Of a stretch of DNA of 64,000 nucleotides, positions 15,892 through 25,727 are shown one piece after another (the first letter of the stretch is position 1; each line of letters opens with the position of its first letter). The position numbers were made by a program, and so were the translations under genes. This stretch comes from Cellulomonas composti. GTDB taxonomy: Bacteria; Actinomycetota; Actinomycetes; Actinomycetales; Cellulomonadaceae. The DNA is taken from positions 124,001 to 188,000 of the forward strand of contig NZ_BJWG01000003.1 in assembly GCF_007990245.1 (NCBI RefSeq), given 5' to 3'. The notes beneath the pieces were generated by a model. It was not told the DNA's origin and did no database searches. It was given only the letters and a program-made list of their open reading frames with translations.

Positions 15892-16734
15892 TCAGACCGC
15901 GATCGGCGCGGCGATCGCAGGATGGTGGCGGTACCCCTCGACCTCGACGTCCTCGAACGTGTACTCGAAGATCGAGGGCGCCCGGCGCAGCCGGAGCGTC
16001 GGCGCGGGATACGGCTCCCGCGAGAGCTGCTCACGGACCTGGTCGACGTGGTTGTCGTAGACGTGGCAGTCGCCGCCGGTCCAGACGAAGTCGCCGACCT
16101 CGAGCCCCACCTGCTGCGCGACCATGTGCGTGAGCAGCGCGTACGACGCGATGTTGAACGGCACGCCGAGGAACAGGTCCGCCGAGCGCTGGTAGAGCTG
16201 GCACGACAGGCGGCCGTCGGCGACGTAGAACTGGAACAGCGCGTGACACGGCATGAGCGCCATGTCCGGCAGGTCGGCGACGTTCCACGCCGAGACGATG
16301 TGCCGCCGCGAGTCGGGGTTCGCCCGGAGGTTCTCGACGAGCTGCGCGATCTGGTCGACGTGACCGCCGTCGGGCGTGGGCCACGAGCGCCACTGCACGC
16401 CGTAGACGGGGCCGAGCTCGCCGTCCTCGTCGGCCCAGTCGTTCCAGATCCGCACGCCGTGCTCCTGCAGCCAGCGCACGTTCGAGTCGCCGCGCAGGAA
16501 CCACAGCAGCTCGTAGACGACCGAACGCAGGTGCACGCGCTTCGTCGTGACGAGCGGGAACCCCGCCGACAGGTCGAACCGGAGCTGGTGGCCGAACAGC
16601 GACCGTGTGCCCGTGCCCGTGCGGTCGGACTTGCGCGTGCCGGTCTCCAGCACGAGGCGCAGCAGGTCCTCGTAGGGCGTGGCGACGGGCACGGCGGCGG
16701 GCGCGGCGACTGGCACGGCGGCGGGCACGGTCAT
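15892..16734 (-). CDS. thyA: thymidylate synthase
   Basis: A 280-residue methylenetetrahydrofolate-dependent synthase making dTMP. The N-terminal [10 protein letters not shown], catalytic Cys in [31 protein letters not shown] and the [15 protein letters not shown] tail are present. The extra N-terminus of about 17 residues is a Val/Pro/Ala repeat coded by imperfect GGCACGGCGGCGGGC-type DNA repeats. The ATG at 16734 follows a TACGAT box by 7 bases. It forms a folate unit with dfrA. Confidence 0.96.
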   Translation of the reverse strand: MTVPAAVPVAAPAAVPVATPYEDLLRLVLETGTRKSDRTGTGTRSLFGHQLRFDLSAGFPLVTTKRVHLRSVVYELLWFLRGDSNVRWLQEHGVRIWNDWADEDGELGPVYGVQWRSWPTPDGGHVDQIAQLVENLRANPDSRRHIVSAWNVADLPDMALMPCHALFQFYVADGRLSCQLYQRSADLFLGVPFNIASYALLTHMVAQQVGLEVGDFVWTGGDCHVYDNHVDQVREQLSREPYPAPTLRLRRAPSIFEYTFEDVEVEGYRHHPAIAAPIAV

Positions 16735-16741
16735 GCCGGAC

Positions 16742-16747
16742 ATCGTA
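16742..16747 (-). promoter_or_regulatory. -10 box, leaderless thyA
   Basis: TACGAT on the minus strand, 7 bases before the ATG at 16734. It overlaps the ATG at 16743, arguing against that codon as the start. Confidence 0.55.
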
Positions 16748-16791
16748 CGTAGCACGACCACACCGCAGGGCACCCGACGCGCGCCGTGTGC

Positions 16792-16797
16792 GACAGT
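16792..16797 (+). promoter_or_regulatory. -10-like box, leaderless azlC
   Basis: GACAGT, 7 bases before the GTG at 16805; weaker than the others because the first base is G. Confidence 0.4.
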
Positions 16798-16804
16798 GGC
16801 CCGC

Positions 16805-17575
16805 GTGGGTCCGGAGCCGCTCGACGACGCCGTCGTCGCCGACGTGCGCGCCGCCCGCCGCCAGGCCGTCTCGGTCGCGTTCGCGACCGGGCTGTACGGC
16901 GTCTCGTTCGGCGCGCTGAGCGTCGCCGCCGGTCTCGACACCGCCCAGACGATGGCGCTCTCGCTCCTGATGTTCTCCGGCGGCTCGCAGTTCGCGGCGA
17001 TCGGCGTGCTGGGCGCGGGTGGCGCGGCAGGCGCCGCGATCGCGACCGCGGGCCTGCTCGGCGCGCGCAACGGGCTGTACGGGCCGCAGGTCTCGCCGCT
17101 GCTCGGCGTCCACGGCGTGCGTCGCCTGCTGGCGGCCCAGCTCACGATCGACGAGTCCACCGCGGTCGCCACCGTGCACCCACCCGGCCCCGCCGCCCGG
17201 GCGGGCTTCTGGTGGACCGGCGTCGGCGTCTTCGTGCTCTGGAACTCGTTCACGCTGCTCGGCGCACTGCTCGGCAACACGCTCGGCGACCCGCGCCGGT
17301 ACGGGCTCGACGCCGCCGCGGCCGCCGCGTTCCTCGCGCTCGTCTGGCCGCGCCTCGGCGACTCGCTCGCGCGCACGGTCGCGGCCGCCGCCGTCGTCGT
17401 CGCGCTCGCGACCACGCCGCTGCTGCCGGCGGGCGTCCCCGTCCTGCTCGCGGCGGTCGTCGCGATCGTCGCGGGCGCGCTCGCCCCGCCGGCCGTCGCA
17501 CCGACCACGGCCCCGACCACGTCCCCGACCAACGCCCGGCCGGCTCCGACGTCCGACGAACGCGAGGACGCATGA
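16805..17575 (+). CDS. azlC: AzlC-family branched-chain amino acid permease subunit
   Basis: About 256 residues with roughly seven hydrophobic segments. [18 protein letters not shown] and [12 protein letters not shown] are AzlC signatures. With AzlD it forms an exporter of branched-chain amino acids and analogues. The start is uncertain: GTG at 16805 fits the upstream -10-like box, GTG at 16796 is the alternative, and longer frames run into the thyA promoter. A Pro/Thr-rich tail precedes the stop, which overlaps azlD by ATGA. Confidence 0.88.
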   Translation: MGPEPLDDAVVADVRAARRQAVSVAFATGLYGVSFGALSVAAGLDTAQTMALSLLMFSGGSQFAAIGVLGAGGAAGAAIATAGLLGARNGLYGPQVSPLLGVHGVRRLLAAQLTIDESTAVATVHPPGPAARAGFWWTGVGVFVLWNSFTLLGALLGNTLGDPRRYGLDAAAAAAFLALVWPRLGDSLARTVAAAAVVVALATTPLLPAGVPVLLAAVVAIVAGALAPPAVAPTTAPTTSPTNARPAPTSDEREDA

Positions 17576-17892
17576 GCGACACGACGCTGTGGGTCGCGGT
17601 GCTCGCCGGCTCGGCGGTGGTGTTCGTGCTCAAGCTCGTCGGGCACCTCGTGCCGGAGCACTGGCTCGCGCAACCGCGCGTCGCCCGCACGGCCGCGCTC
17701 GTGACGGTGGCGCTGCTGTCCGCGCTCGTCGCGGTGCAGGCCGCGACGAGCGGCAGCGAGCTGGTCGCCGACGCCCGGCTGCCCGCGCTCGCGGTCGCCG
17801 CCGTCGCGCTCGTGCTGCGCGCGCCGTTCATCGTCGTGGTCGTGCTCGCCGCGCTGACCGCGGCCCTGCTGCGCGCGCTCGGCATGCCCTGA
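17572..17892 (+). CDS. azlD: AzlD-family transporter subunit
   Basis: A 106-residue membrane protein with three to four hydrophobic segments and the AzlD pattern [16 protein letters not shown] plus a terminal run of Val/Leu/Ala helices. It is the partner of AzlC and starts at an ATG overlapping the azlC stop (ATGA). Confidence 0.88.
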   Translation: MSDTTLWVAVLAGSAVVFVLKLVGHLVPEHWLAQPRVARTAALVTVALLSALVAVQAATSGSELVADARLPALAVAAVALVLRAPFIVVVVLAALTAALLRALGMP

Positions 17893-17935
17893 GCCCCGTC
17901 CGAACGGCGGGCACGTCGCACGACGGTCGCGCGTT

Positions 17936-17941
17936 GTACCC
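17936..17941 (+). promoter_or_regulatory. probable -10 of the YqhA-family gene
   Basis: TTGTACCCT contains TACCCT in the gap after azlD. It would give a leader of roughly 45 bases carrying GGAGGA before the ATG at 17992, so this gene is not leaderless. Confidence 0.4.
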
Positions 17942-17991
17942 TCGCCCGACGACGAGGCCGCGACGAGCGGCCCCCGCCACCCGGAGGACCG

Positions 17992-18624
17992 ATGGCCGAG
18001 GCCACCCCGACCACCCTGCGCCGATCCCCGGTCGGCACGCTCATCTTCGCGTCCCGATGGTTGCAGCTGCCGCTGTACCTCGGGCTGATCGTCGCGCAGT
18101 CGTTCTACGTGTGGCAGTTCATGACGTCCCTGTGGCACCTGGGCGTCGGTCTGTTCACGGGGCACACGACGAGCCACGGCGAGCAGGTCACGTTCGACGA
18201 GGGCACGATGATCATCGCCGTGCTGGGCCTCGTCGACGTCGTCATGATCGCGAACCTGCTGATCATGGTCATCATCGGCGGTTACGAGACGTTCGTGTCG
18301 CGGATCCGGCTCGACGACCACCCCGACCAGCCGGAGTGGCTCTCGCACGTCAACGCGAACGTGCTCAAGACCAAGCTCGCGATGTCGATCATCGGCATCT
18401 CGTCGATCCACCTGCTCGCGAGCTTCATCGAGGCGGAGTCGACCATCCAGGAGCACGGCTCCGAGCCGCTGCTGTGGCAGACGCTCATCCACCTCGCGTT
18501 CATCGTCTCCGCGGTCGCGCTGGCCTGGATCGACCGGATGTCGGTGAAGCACCCGGCCCGCGCGCTGCCGAGCCACGCACCCGCCCACCCGGCGAGCGAC
18601 GACGAAGTCACGGTGACCCGGTGA
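17992..18624 (+). CDS. YqhA/UPF0114-family inner membrane protein
   Basis: A 210-residue protein with four predicted membrane helices. [37 protein letters not shown] and [13 protein letters not shown] match the UPF0114 family, whose function is not established. A hydrophilic C-terminal tail of about 25 residues follows the last helix. GGAGGACCG precedes the ATG. The stop overlaps the next gene by GTGA. Confidence 0.88.
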   Translation: MAEATPTTLRRSPVGTLIFASRWLQLPLYLGLIVAQSFYVWQFMTSLWHLGVGLFTGHTTSHGEQVTFDEGTMIIAVLGLVDVVMIANLLIMVIIGGYETFVSRIRLDDHPDQPEWLSHVNANVLKTKLAMSIIGISSIHLLASFIEAESTIQEHGSEPLLWQTLIHLAFIVSAVALAWIDRMSVKHPARALPSHAPAHPASDDEVTVTR

Positions 18625-19175
18625 CGCTGTTCACCGAGACCTCCGACGTCTCGGTCCGCCCGGCCGTGCCGGGCGACGAGCGCACGATCGGCGCGATCCA
18701 GCTCGCCGCGTGGCGGATCGCGCACGCGCAGGTCCTCGGTGACTCGCTCGACCTGCTCGACGCGGAGGCGATCGTCACGCAGTGGGCGACCGCGATCACG
18801 GCGCCGCCGGCCGGTCACCGCGTGCTCGTCGCGTGCGCCGGGGCGACCGTCGTCGGCTTCGCGTCCACCGCGCCCGTGGCCGCGCCGGGTCCCGCGGCCG
18901 CCCCGGGCGGCGTGATCCTCGCGCTCGAGGTCGATCCGGGCCACCAGCGTGGCGGTCACGGCTCACGCCTGCTCGCCGCCGCGGTGGACCTGCTGCGCGA
19001 GGACGGCGCGGACCAGGTGCTGACCTGGGTGCTCGACGGCGACGCCGCCCGCGCGCAGTTCCTCGCCGGGGCGGGGCTGGGCCCGGACGACACCGTGCGC
19101 GAGCTCGCCACGGGCACGCTGCCCGACGGCTCCACCCGCACGGTCCGCGAGCACCGCTGGTGGGCGTCGATCTGA
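18621..19175 (+). CDS. GNAT-family N-acetyltransferase
   Basis: A 184-residue acetyltransferase. The acetyl-CoA loop is visible as [20 protein letters not shown] (about residues 105-124, Q/RxxGxG/A type), with a beta strand before it (GGVILALEV). The start GTG overlaps the preceding stop (GTGA), implying coupling to the YqhA-family gene. Substrate unknown. It is convergent with the TPR-like gene, with a 10-base gap. Confidence 0.85.
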   Translation: MTLFTETSDVSVRPAVPGDERTIGAIQLAAWRIAHAQVLGDSLDLLDAEAIVTQWATAITAPPAGHRVLVACAGATVVGFASTAPVAAPGPAAAPGGVILALEVDPGHQRGGHGSRLLAAAVDLLREDGADQVLTWVLDGDAARAQFLAGAGLGPDDTVRELATGTLPDGSTRTVREHRWWASI

Positions 19176-19185
19176 GGCCCTGCGC

Positions 19186-20429
<1,244 letters not shown>

Positions 20430-20451
20430 GTCGCGCTTCCGGCGCCGTCCG

Positions 20452-21288
20452 TCAGGCGGGCGGGGCTCCGACGAAGGCGGCGAGCCGCTCCTCGAGGCGG
20501 CGCAGCTCGACCGGCGTGCAGCCGGTGAACCGCTCGACCTCGCGCGGCGGGTAGCCGGCCTGGGCGTACCAGCGCAGGGCGGCGACGACATCCGACGGGC
20601 GCACCGGACCGGGTCCGACGGCCTCGCGGACGAACGCCGAGAACCTCACGGCGGCCAGGTACTGCGCGAGATCCACACCCAGGTGGCGCACCGACCAACG
20701 GTGCAGCGTGCTGACGGTCACCTCGGCGGCCCGCGCGATCTCCGGCGGCGGCAGCAGCCCGCGCTGGGCGTCGAGCGTCGCGATCACCTCGCCGAAGGCC
20801 TCGAGGTCCTCGTCGATCGGGTGCGCTCGCGCCACGAGGGCCGCGACGAGCAGGTGGACCGCGCTCTCGTCGTCGCCCGCGAGCAGCGCTGCACGGGCGC
20901 GGGCCGCGTCCTCGGGCCCGACGACGCTGGACAGCGGCAGGGTCGAGTCGACCACGCCACCCACCTGAAGACGGGCCAGCGCGAGCGGGTGCAGCTGCAC
21001 GCCGGCCCGGACGCTGGGGCCGCGCTCCTCTCGGACGTTCGTGCGGGCCGCGGGGCCGCGGATCCCGTCCTCGTCGGGTCGGTGCACGCCGTCCGGCGCG
21101 ATGTCGACGAGCATCGCCGGCGTCGCGACCTCGAGCTGCAGGAGCCCGCGCCCGTCCGGCAGCAGCACCTCGAGCGCGGGAGCCGTGGTCCGCGCCACCC
21201 ATGCGTGCTCGACGAGCAACGGCTCGACCGTGTCGAACCGCCGGTACGCGGGTGCCGCTGAGCTCGTCGATGATGCCGTCGCCGTCAT
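20452..21288 (-). CDS. AraC-like transcriptional regulator
   Basis: A 278-residue protein. The C-terminal 95 residues look like a divergent AraC-type double HTH: IARAAEVTVSTLHRWSVRHL, then AGYPPREVERFTGCTPVELR, the family's second helix-turn-helix. The N-terminal 170 residues resemble a sensor domain but I cannot name a ligand. The ATG at 21288 follows GATGAT by 6 bases; the frame remains open upstream. It is divergent from the secreted protease gene, with a perfect inverted repeat between them, so local control is a reasonable guess. Confidence 0.7.
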   Translation of the reverse strand: MTATASSTSSAAPAYRRFDTVEPLLVEHAWVARTTAPALEVLLPDGRGLLQLEVATPAMLVDIAPDGVHRPDEDGIRGPAARTNVREERGPSVRAGVQLHPLALARLQVGGVVDSTLPLSSVVGPEDAARARAALLAGDDESAVHLLVAALVARAHPIDEDLEAFGEVIATLDAQRGLLPPPEIARAAEVTVSTLHRWSVRHLGVDLAQYLAAVRFSAFVREAVGPGPVRPSDVVAALRWYAQAGYPPREVERFTGCTPVELRRLEERLAAFVGAPPA

Positions 21289-21294
21289 GGACCC

Positions 21295-21300
21295 ATCATC
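21295..21300 (-). promoter_or_regulatory. -10-like box, leaderless AraC-like gene
   Basis: GATGAT on the minus strand, 6 bases before the ATG at 21288. The same GATGAT/CATGAT form is seen before ispG and ribF. Confidence 0.45.
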
Positions 21301-21366
21301 GCTCCCCCGGCGGGACATCGGGCTCAGCGGAATACAGATGCCTGCGGCACTCGCATATTCGGACAA

Positions 21367-21386
21367 ATCACCCGGCAATGGGTGAT
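21367..21386. promoter_or_regulatory. inverted repeat, candidate operator
   Basis: ATCACCC-GGCAAT-GGGTGAT, perfect 7-base arms with a 6-base spacer, lies between the divergent regulator and protease genes, about 20 bases upstream of a possible protease -10 (TAACGT, 21408-21413). Confidence 0.5.
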
Positions 21387-21445
21387 GAATCGACACCCGG
21401 ACGTGGCTAACGTCGTGACGTACATCACACTCGAGGGGGACGACC

Positions 21446-24322
21446 ATGCACGCTGCAGGAACGACCACACCGCGCGGGCCGCACGTCCATCGGACGCGGC
21501 ACCGCCTGACACGTACCGCGTTCGGCGCCCTGGCCGCACTTGCGCTCGCGCTCACAGGGGTGGTCGGGGCGCAGGCCGCGACCACGACCGGCGAGCCGAA
21601 CGCGCAGGGCTCCGCGGAGCCGGAGTTCGACGGCTACACCGGGTACGTGGGCGACGACGAGCTCGCACCCCCAGGTGTCCTCGGGGGCGACAAGCTCCAC
21701 AAGACGGAACCGCTCGGGCCGATCGGCACGGCGACCCGCACGCAGCAGGACGTCGCCGGCCAGGCCGCCCCGGCTCCGGACCGGACCGTCCCCGTGACGC
21801 TACCGAGCGAACCCGACACGGCGTCCGTCGACGCCGTGGCCGCGCAGCTCGCGGCCACGGGGAGCGCCCGGGTGATCGTGACGCTCGACGGCGCGCTGCG
21901 CTCCGACCTCGGGACCTCGCCGGCCGCGACCGCGGCGCAGGCGAAGCTGACGCGGGACGCGCAGACGCACCTGACCAGCACGCTCGCCGGAACCGGCTCG
22001 CGACTCGTCCAGCAGAACGCACTGCTCCCCTCGGCCGTGTGGACCCTGACGTCCGCCGGTCTCGACGCGCTCCTGGCCGACTCCCGTACGGGCTCGGTCG
22101 TGCTCGACGGCACGGCGTCGGCCGAGCTCGCGTCCAGCACGGGCGTCATCGACTCCGACCTGCTCAACGCGGCCGGCGTGCTCGGCAACAACTTCGAGGG
22201 CGGTGCCGGCCAGTACCAGGTCGCGGTCATCGACTCGGGCGTGGACAACCAGCACAACGCGTTCACCGGCCGCATCGTGTCGCAGGCGTGCTACGTCACC
22301 GACAGCTCGTGCCTCGGCGGCACCAACTCGTCGACCGCCGTGGGCAGCGCGGACGAGTGCACGCACTCCACCGACTGCGACCACGGCACGCACGTCGCCG
22401 GCATCGCGGCGGGCAGCTTCTTCACGGGCGGTCACGAGGGCGTCGCACGCGGCGCGGGGATCGTCGCGATCAAGGTCGCGCAGGACAACCCGACGAGCAC
22501 GCGCTGGACCGCGCAGTTCTCGGCGATCGACCTGGCCCTGTCGCGCGTGATCGCGCTGCGCGGCTCGTCGTTGCCACGGATCGTGTCGGTGAACCTCAGC
22601 ATCGGGACGAACGCGACGTTCGCGCCCGGCGACGCCGCGTGCAACGCGGTCAACCCGACGACGAACGCGCTGTTCGCGACGCTCCAGAACGCCGGCGTGG
22701 CCGTCGTGGTCGCGGCCGGCAACAACGGGGTCGCGGGAGCCATGAGCTTCCCCGGCTGCGCGACGAACGCCTTCGCGATCGGCGCCACCAGCGACTCCGA
22801 CGTCCCCGCCTCGTTCACCAACTCGAGCTCAGGGATGCGCTGGTGGGCTCCCGGCGTCGACATCGACGCACCCGTGCCCACCGGTGACAACCACGCCTCG
22901 AAGCAGGGCACCTCGATGGCGGCCCCGCACGTGACCGGCGCGTTCGCGCTCCTGCGCGAGTGCGTCGACGGCAACGGCAACCCCATCACCAAGGACGCCG
23001 CGGCCGCGAACCTCGACGCCACGGGTGTGGACGTGACACGATCCGGTGTCACACGCAAGCGGATCAACGTGCTCGACGCGGCGACCCGCACCGTGAACAA
23101 CAACGACTTCGCGAGCCCCGAGGTCTTCAGCGGCAACGGGCCGATCAACGACTTCGACTTCACGGTCTGCTCGGACTCGGAGACCGGCGAACCGGGGCCG
23201 TTCGGCATCGACAACGGCGTCTGGTGGCAGTGGACGCCCGCGACGACCGGCACCGCGACGATCTCGACCGAGGACGGCGGCGGCTTCGTCACCACCTTCG
23301 ACACGCAGCTGAGCGTCTTCACCGGCTCCTCGATCAGCGGGCTCACGCTCATCGCGTTCGACGACGACGCCGGGACGGGCCTGCGCAGCCTCGTGCAGTT
23401 CCCGGTCAACGCCGGCACGCCGTACCGCATCAAGGTGGAGGGGTTCGGGGGCCAGAACGGCCTGCTCAACCTGCACATCGAGAACGGACCCGCACCGATG
23501 TGCTTCGGCGCGGCGGCCACGCGTGTCGGCACCTCGGGTAATGACGTCATCACCGGCACCTCGGGTGTCGACGTGATCGTCGCGGGCGCGGGCAACGACT
23601 TGATCCGCGGTCTGTCCGGCAACGACCGGATCTGCGGTGACGCCGGCGACGACACCGTGCTCGCGGGTCTCGGCAACGACTCCGTGCTGGGCGGTTCTGG
23701 TGCGGACAAGATCCGCGGCGAGGGGGGCAACGACACCCTGGTCGGCAACCCGGGCGGCGGCTCGACCGACGACGTCGGGGACACCATCGAGGGCGGTCCG
23801 GGCAACGACTTCCTGGACGGCTGGACCGGTGACGACCTGCTCTCCGGCGGACCCGGTGACGACACCCTGCAGGGTGCCGACGGCATCGACACGGTCACCT
23901 ACGCCGTCTCGGCGACCGCGGTCAACGTCAACCTGGTGACCGGTGTGGCCACCGGACAGGGTTCGGACACCTTCATCCAGGTCGAGAACCTCGTCGGTTC
24001 ACCGCTGGCCGACGTGCTGCGCGGCAACGACGGGATCAACCGGATCGTCGCGGGCGCCGGCGCCGACAACGTGTTCGGGCTCGGCGGCAACGACCGGCTC
24101 GAGGGCGGGGTCGGGAACGACACCGTCCGGGGCGGCACCGGTGCCGACGACGTGTTCGGCGGCGACGGCAACGACCGGCTCGACGGCAACGGGGGCCCGG
24201 ACCGGCTGTTCGGCGATGCCGGCAACGACCGACTCGACGGCGGCGACGCGGTCGACCGGTGCGCGGGCGGGACCGGCATCGACACCGGGTTCCAGTGCGA
24301 GACGATCCTGGGCATCCCCTGA
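21446..24322 (+). CDS. secreted S8 subtilase with RTX-like calcium-binding repeats
   Basis: A 958-residue exported serine protease. A signal peptide (about 1-45, ending in GAQA), an inhibitor-like propeptide region, then the peptidase S8 domain with Asp in VIDSGVD, His in DHGTHVAG and Ser in GTSMAAPHV. A PPC-like beta domain (about 580-690) follows. The last 260 residues hold at least ten GGxGNDxL-type nonapeptide repeats, split by a non-repeat segment, as in RTX proteins that fold on calcium outside the cell. GAGGGGGACGACC precedes the ATG. Export is presumably by Sec, since no type I secretion genes are nearby. Closed by a strong hairpin. Confidence 0.92.
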   Translation: MHAAGTTTPRGPHVHRTRHRLTRTAFGALAALALALTGVVGAQAATTTGEPNAQGSAEPEFDGYTGYVGDDELAPPGVLGGDKLHKTEPLGPIGTATRTQQDVAGQAAPAPDRTVPVTLPSEPDTASVDAVAAQLAATGSARVIVTLDGALRSDLGTSPAATAAQAKLTRDAQTHLTSTLAGTGSRLVQQNALLPSAVWTLTSAGLDALLADSRTGSVVLDGTASAELASSTGVIDSDLLNAAGVLGNNFEGGAGQYQVAVIDSGVDNQHNAFTGRIVSQACYVTDSSCLGGTNSSTAVGSADECTHSTDCDHGTHVAGIAAGSFFTGGHEGVARGAGIVAIKVAQDNPTSTRWTAQFSAIDLALSRVIALRGSSLPRIVSVNLSIGTNATFAPGDAACNAVNPTTNALFATLQNAGVAVVVAAGNNGVAGAMSFPGCATNAFAIGATSDSDVPASFTNSSSGMRWWAPGVDIDAPVPTGDNHASKQGTSMAAPHVTGAFALLRECVDGNGNPITKDAAAANLDATGVDVTRSGVTRKRINVLDAATRTVNNNDFASPEVFSGNGPINDFDFTVCSDSETGEPGPFGIDNGVWWQWTPATTGTATISTEDGGGFVTTFDTQLSVFTGSSISGLTLIAFDDDAGTGLRSLVQFPVNAGTPYRIKVEGFGGQNGLLNLHIENGPAPMCFGAAATRVGTSGNDVITGTSGVDVIVAGAGNDLIRGLSGNDRICGDAGDDTVLAGLGNDSVLGGSGADKIRGEGGNDTLVGNPGGGSTDDVGDTIEGGPGNDFLDGWTGDDLLSGGPGDDTLQGADGIDTVTYAVSATAVNVNLVTGVATGQGSDTFIQVENLVGSPLADVLRGNDGINRIVAGAGADNVFGLGGNDRLEGGVGNDTVRGGTGADDVFGGDGNDRLDGNGGPDRLFGDAGNDRLDGGDAVDRCAGGTGIDTGFQCETILGIP

Positions 24323-24334
24323 CGGACCGCTCCT

Positions 24335-24369
24335 GACGGGGGGACGGGCCTGCCGCCCGTCCCCCCGTC
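24335..24369. terminator. bidirectional terminator, protease / M16 peptidase
   Basis: A perfect 15-bp stem (GACGGGGGGACGGGC / GCCCGTCCCCCCGTC) with loop CTGCC lies between convergent stops. No T-tract follows, which is common in high-GC actinobacteria. Confidence 0.8.
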
Positions 24370-24377
24370 GGGCGTTG

Positions 24378-25727
24378 CTAGGTCGTGCGCGGGCCGGGCC
24401 CGACGCGCACCACGGACCGCGGACGCGAGGCCAGGTCGGCGGCGAGCGCCTGCACCTGCTCGGCGGTGACGGCCCGCACACGGTCGAGCGACTCGTCGAG
24501 GCTCAGCAGCTCGCCGTGCACCAGCTCGGCCTTGCCGAGGCGCGTCATGCGCGAGCCGCTGTCCTCCATACCGAGCACGAGGCCGCCGCAGATCTGACCG
24601 ATCGAGCGATCGAGCTCGGCCTGCGTGATCGGCTCGCTCGCCATCCGCTCCCACTCGGCGACCATCAGCGCGACGACCTCGTCGACCTTGCCCGGGGCGC
24701 ACCCGGCGTACAGGCCGAACAGCCCGCTGTCGGTGTGCGAGGACGCGAAGGAGTACGTCGAGTACGCAAGCCCCCGCTTCTCGCGGATCTCCTGGAACAG
24801 CCGCGACGACATGCCGCCACCCAGCACGGCGTTGAGCACGGACAGCGCGAAGCGGCGCTCGTCGGTGGCCGTCAGCGACGTGCCGCCGACCAGGACGTTC
24901 GCCTGCTCGGTGGGCCGCCGCACGAACGTGGTGACACCCTCGCCCGGGATGCCCTGCTCACCCGGGCGCACGCCCGCGGTCGCCACGCGACGACCCGCCG
25001 GCACGGCGTCCGTCGTGAGGTCCCAGCCGCCACGCTCGAGCGCGTCGGCGACCATCGCGCACACCGCGTCGTGGTCGATGCCGCCGGCCGCGGACACGAC
25101 GAGCGTCTCGGGCCGGTAGTGCCAGCGGTAGTGCTCCCAGACGGCCTCACGCGGGACCGACCGGATGGTCTCCGGCGTTCCGCCGATGGGCCGGCCGAGC
25201 GCGTGTGCGCCCAGCACCGCGGCCGCGAACTGCTCGTGCACGACGTCGCTCGGGTCGTCGTCGTTCATCGCGAGCTCTTCGAGGATGACCCCACGCTCGG
25301 TCTCGAGCTCGTCCGCGTCGAGGCGGGCCGAGGTCACCATGTCCGCGATGACGTCGACCGCCATCGGGACGTCGGTGTCGAGCACGCGTGCGTAGTAGCA
25401 CGTGTGCTCCTTGCCGGTGGCCGCGTTGGCCTCTCCTCCGACGGCGTCGAACGCCTCGGCGATGTCCATCGCGGTCCGGCGCGCGGTGCCCTTGAACAGC
25501 AGGTGCTCGAGGAAGTGCGTCGAGCCGTGGTGCCCCGACTCCTCGTCGCGCGACCCGACGCCGACCCACGCGCCGATGGTGGCCGAGCGAAGGCCGGGCA
25601 TGTGCTCGGTCAGCACCCGGACCCCGCCAGGCAGGACGGATCGACGCACGTGCGTCTCACCGTCCTGCCCGACGGACTGCTCGGCGCCCGGTCGACCCGA
25701 GCGCACGAGCGGGAGGTCCAGCGGCAT
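24378..25727 (-). CDS. M16-family zinc metallopeptidase
   Basis: A 449-residue insulinase/pitrilysin-family peptidase. The inverted zinc motif HFLEH and the downstream Glu in TERGVILEEL are intact, so the protein should be active. The second M16 domain carries the EKRGLAYSTYS signature. It starts at an ATG overlapping the pnp stop (TGATG) in the conserved rpsO-pnp-M16 order of actinobacteria. The physiological substrate is unknown. Confidence 0.94.
   Translation of the reverse strand: MPLDLPLVRSGRPGAEQSVGQDGETHVRRSVLPGGVRVLTEHMPGLRSATIGAWVGVGSRDEESGHHGSTHFLEHLLFKGTARRTAMDIAEAFDAVGGEANAATGKEHTCYYARVLDTDVPMAVDVIADMVTSARLDADELETERGVILEELAMNDDDPSDVVHEQFAAAVLGAHALGRPIGGTPETIRSVPREAVWEHYRWHYRPETLVVSAAGGIDHDAVCAMVADALERGGWDLTTDAVPAGRRVATAGVRPGEQGIPGEGVTTFVRRPTEQANVLVGGTSLTATDERRFALSVLNAVLGGGMSSRLFQEIREKRGLAYSTYSFASSHTDSGLFGLYAGCAPGKVDEVVALMVAEWERMASEPITQAELDRSIGQICGGLVLGMEDSGSRMTRLGKAELVHGELLSLDESLDRVRAVTAEQVQALAADLASRPRSVVRVGPGPRTT

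Noticed and set aside
16743..18588. Upstream open extension of the thyA frame of more than 600 codons
   Set aside because: It runs antisense through azlC, azlD and the YqhA-family gene. ThyA homology begins near 16700 and a promoter sits at 16742-16747.
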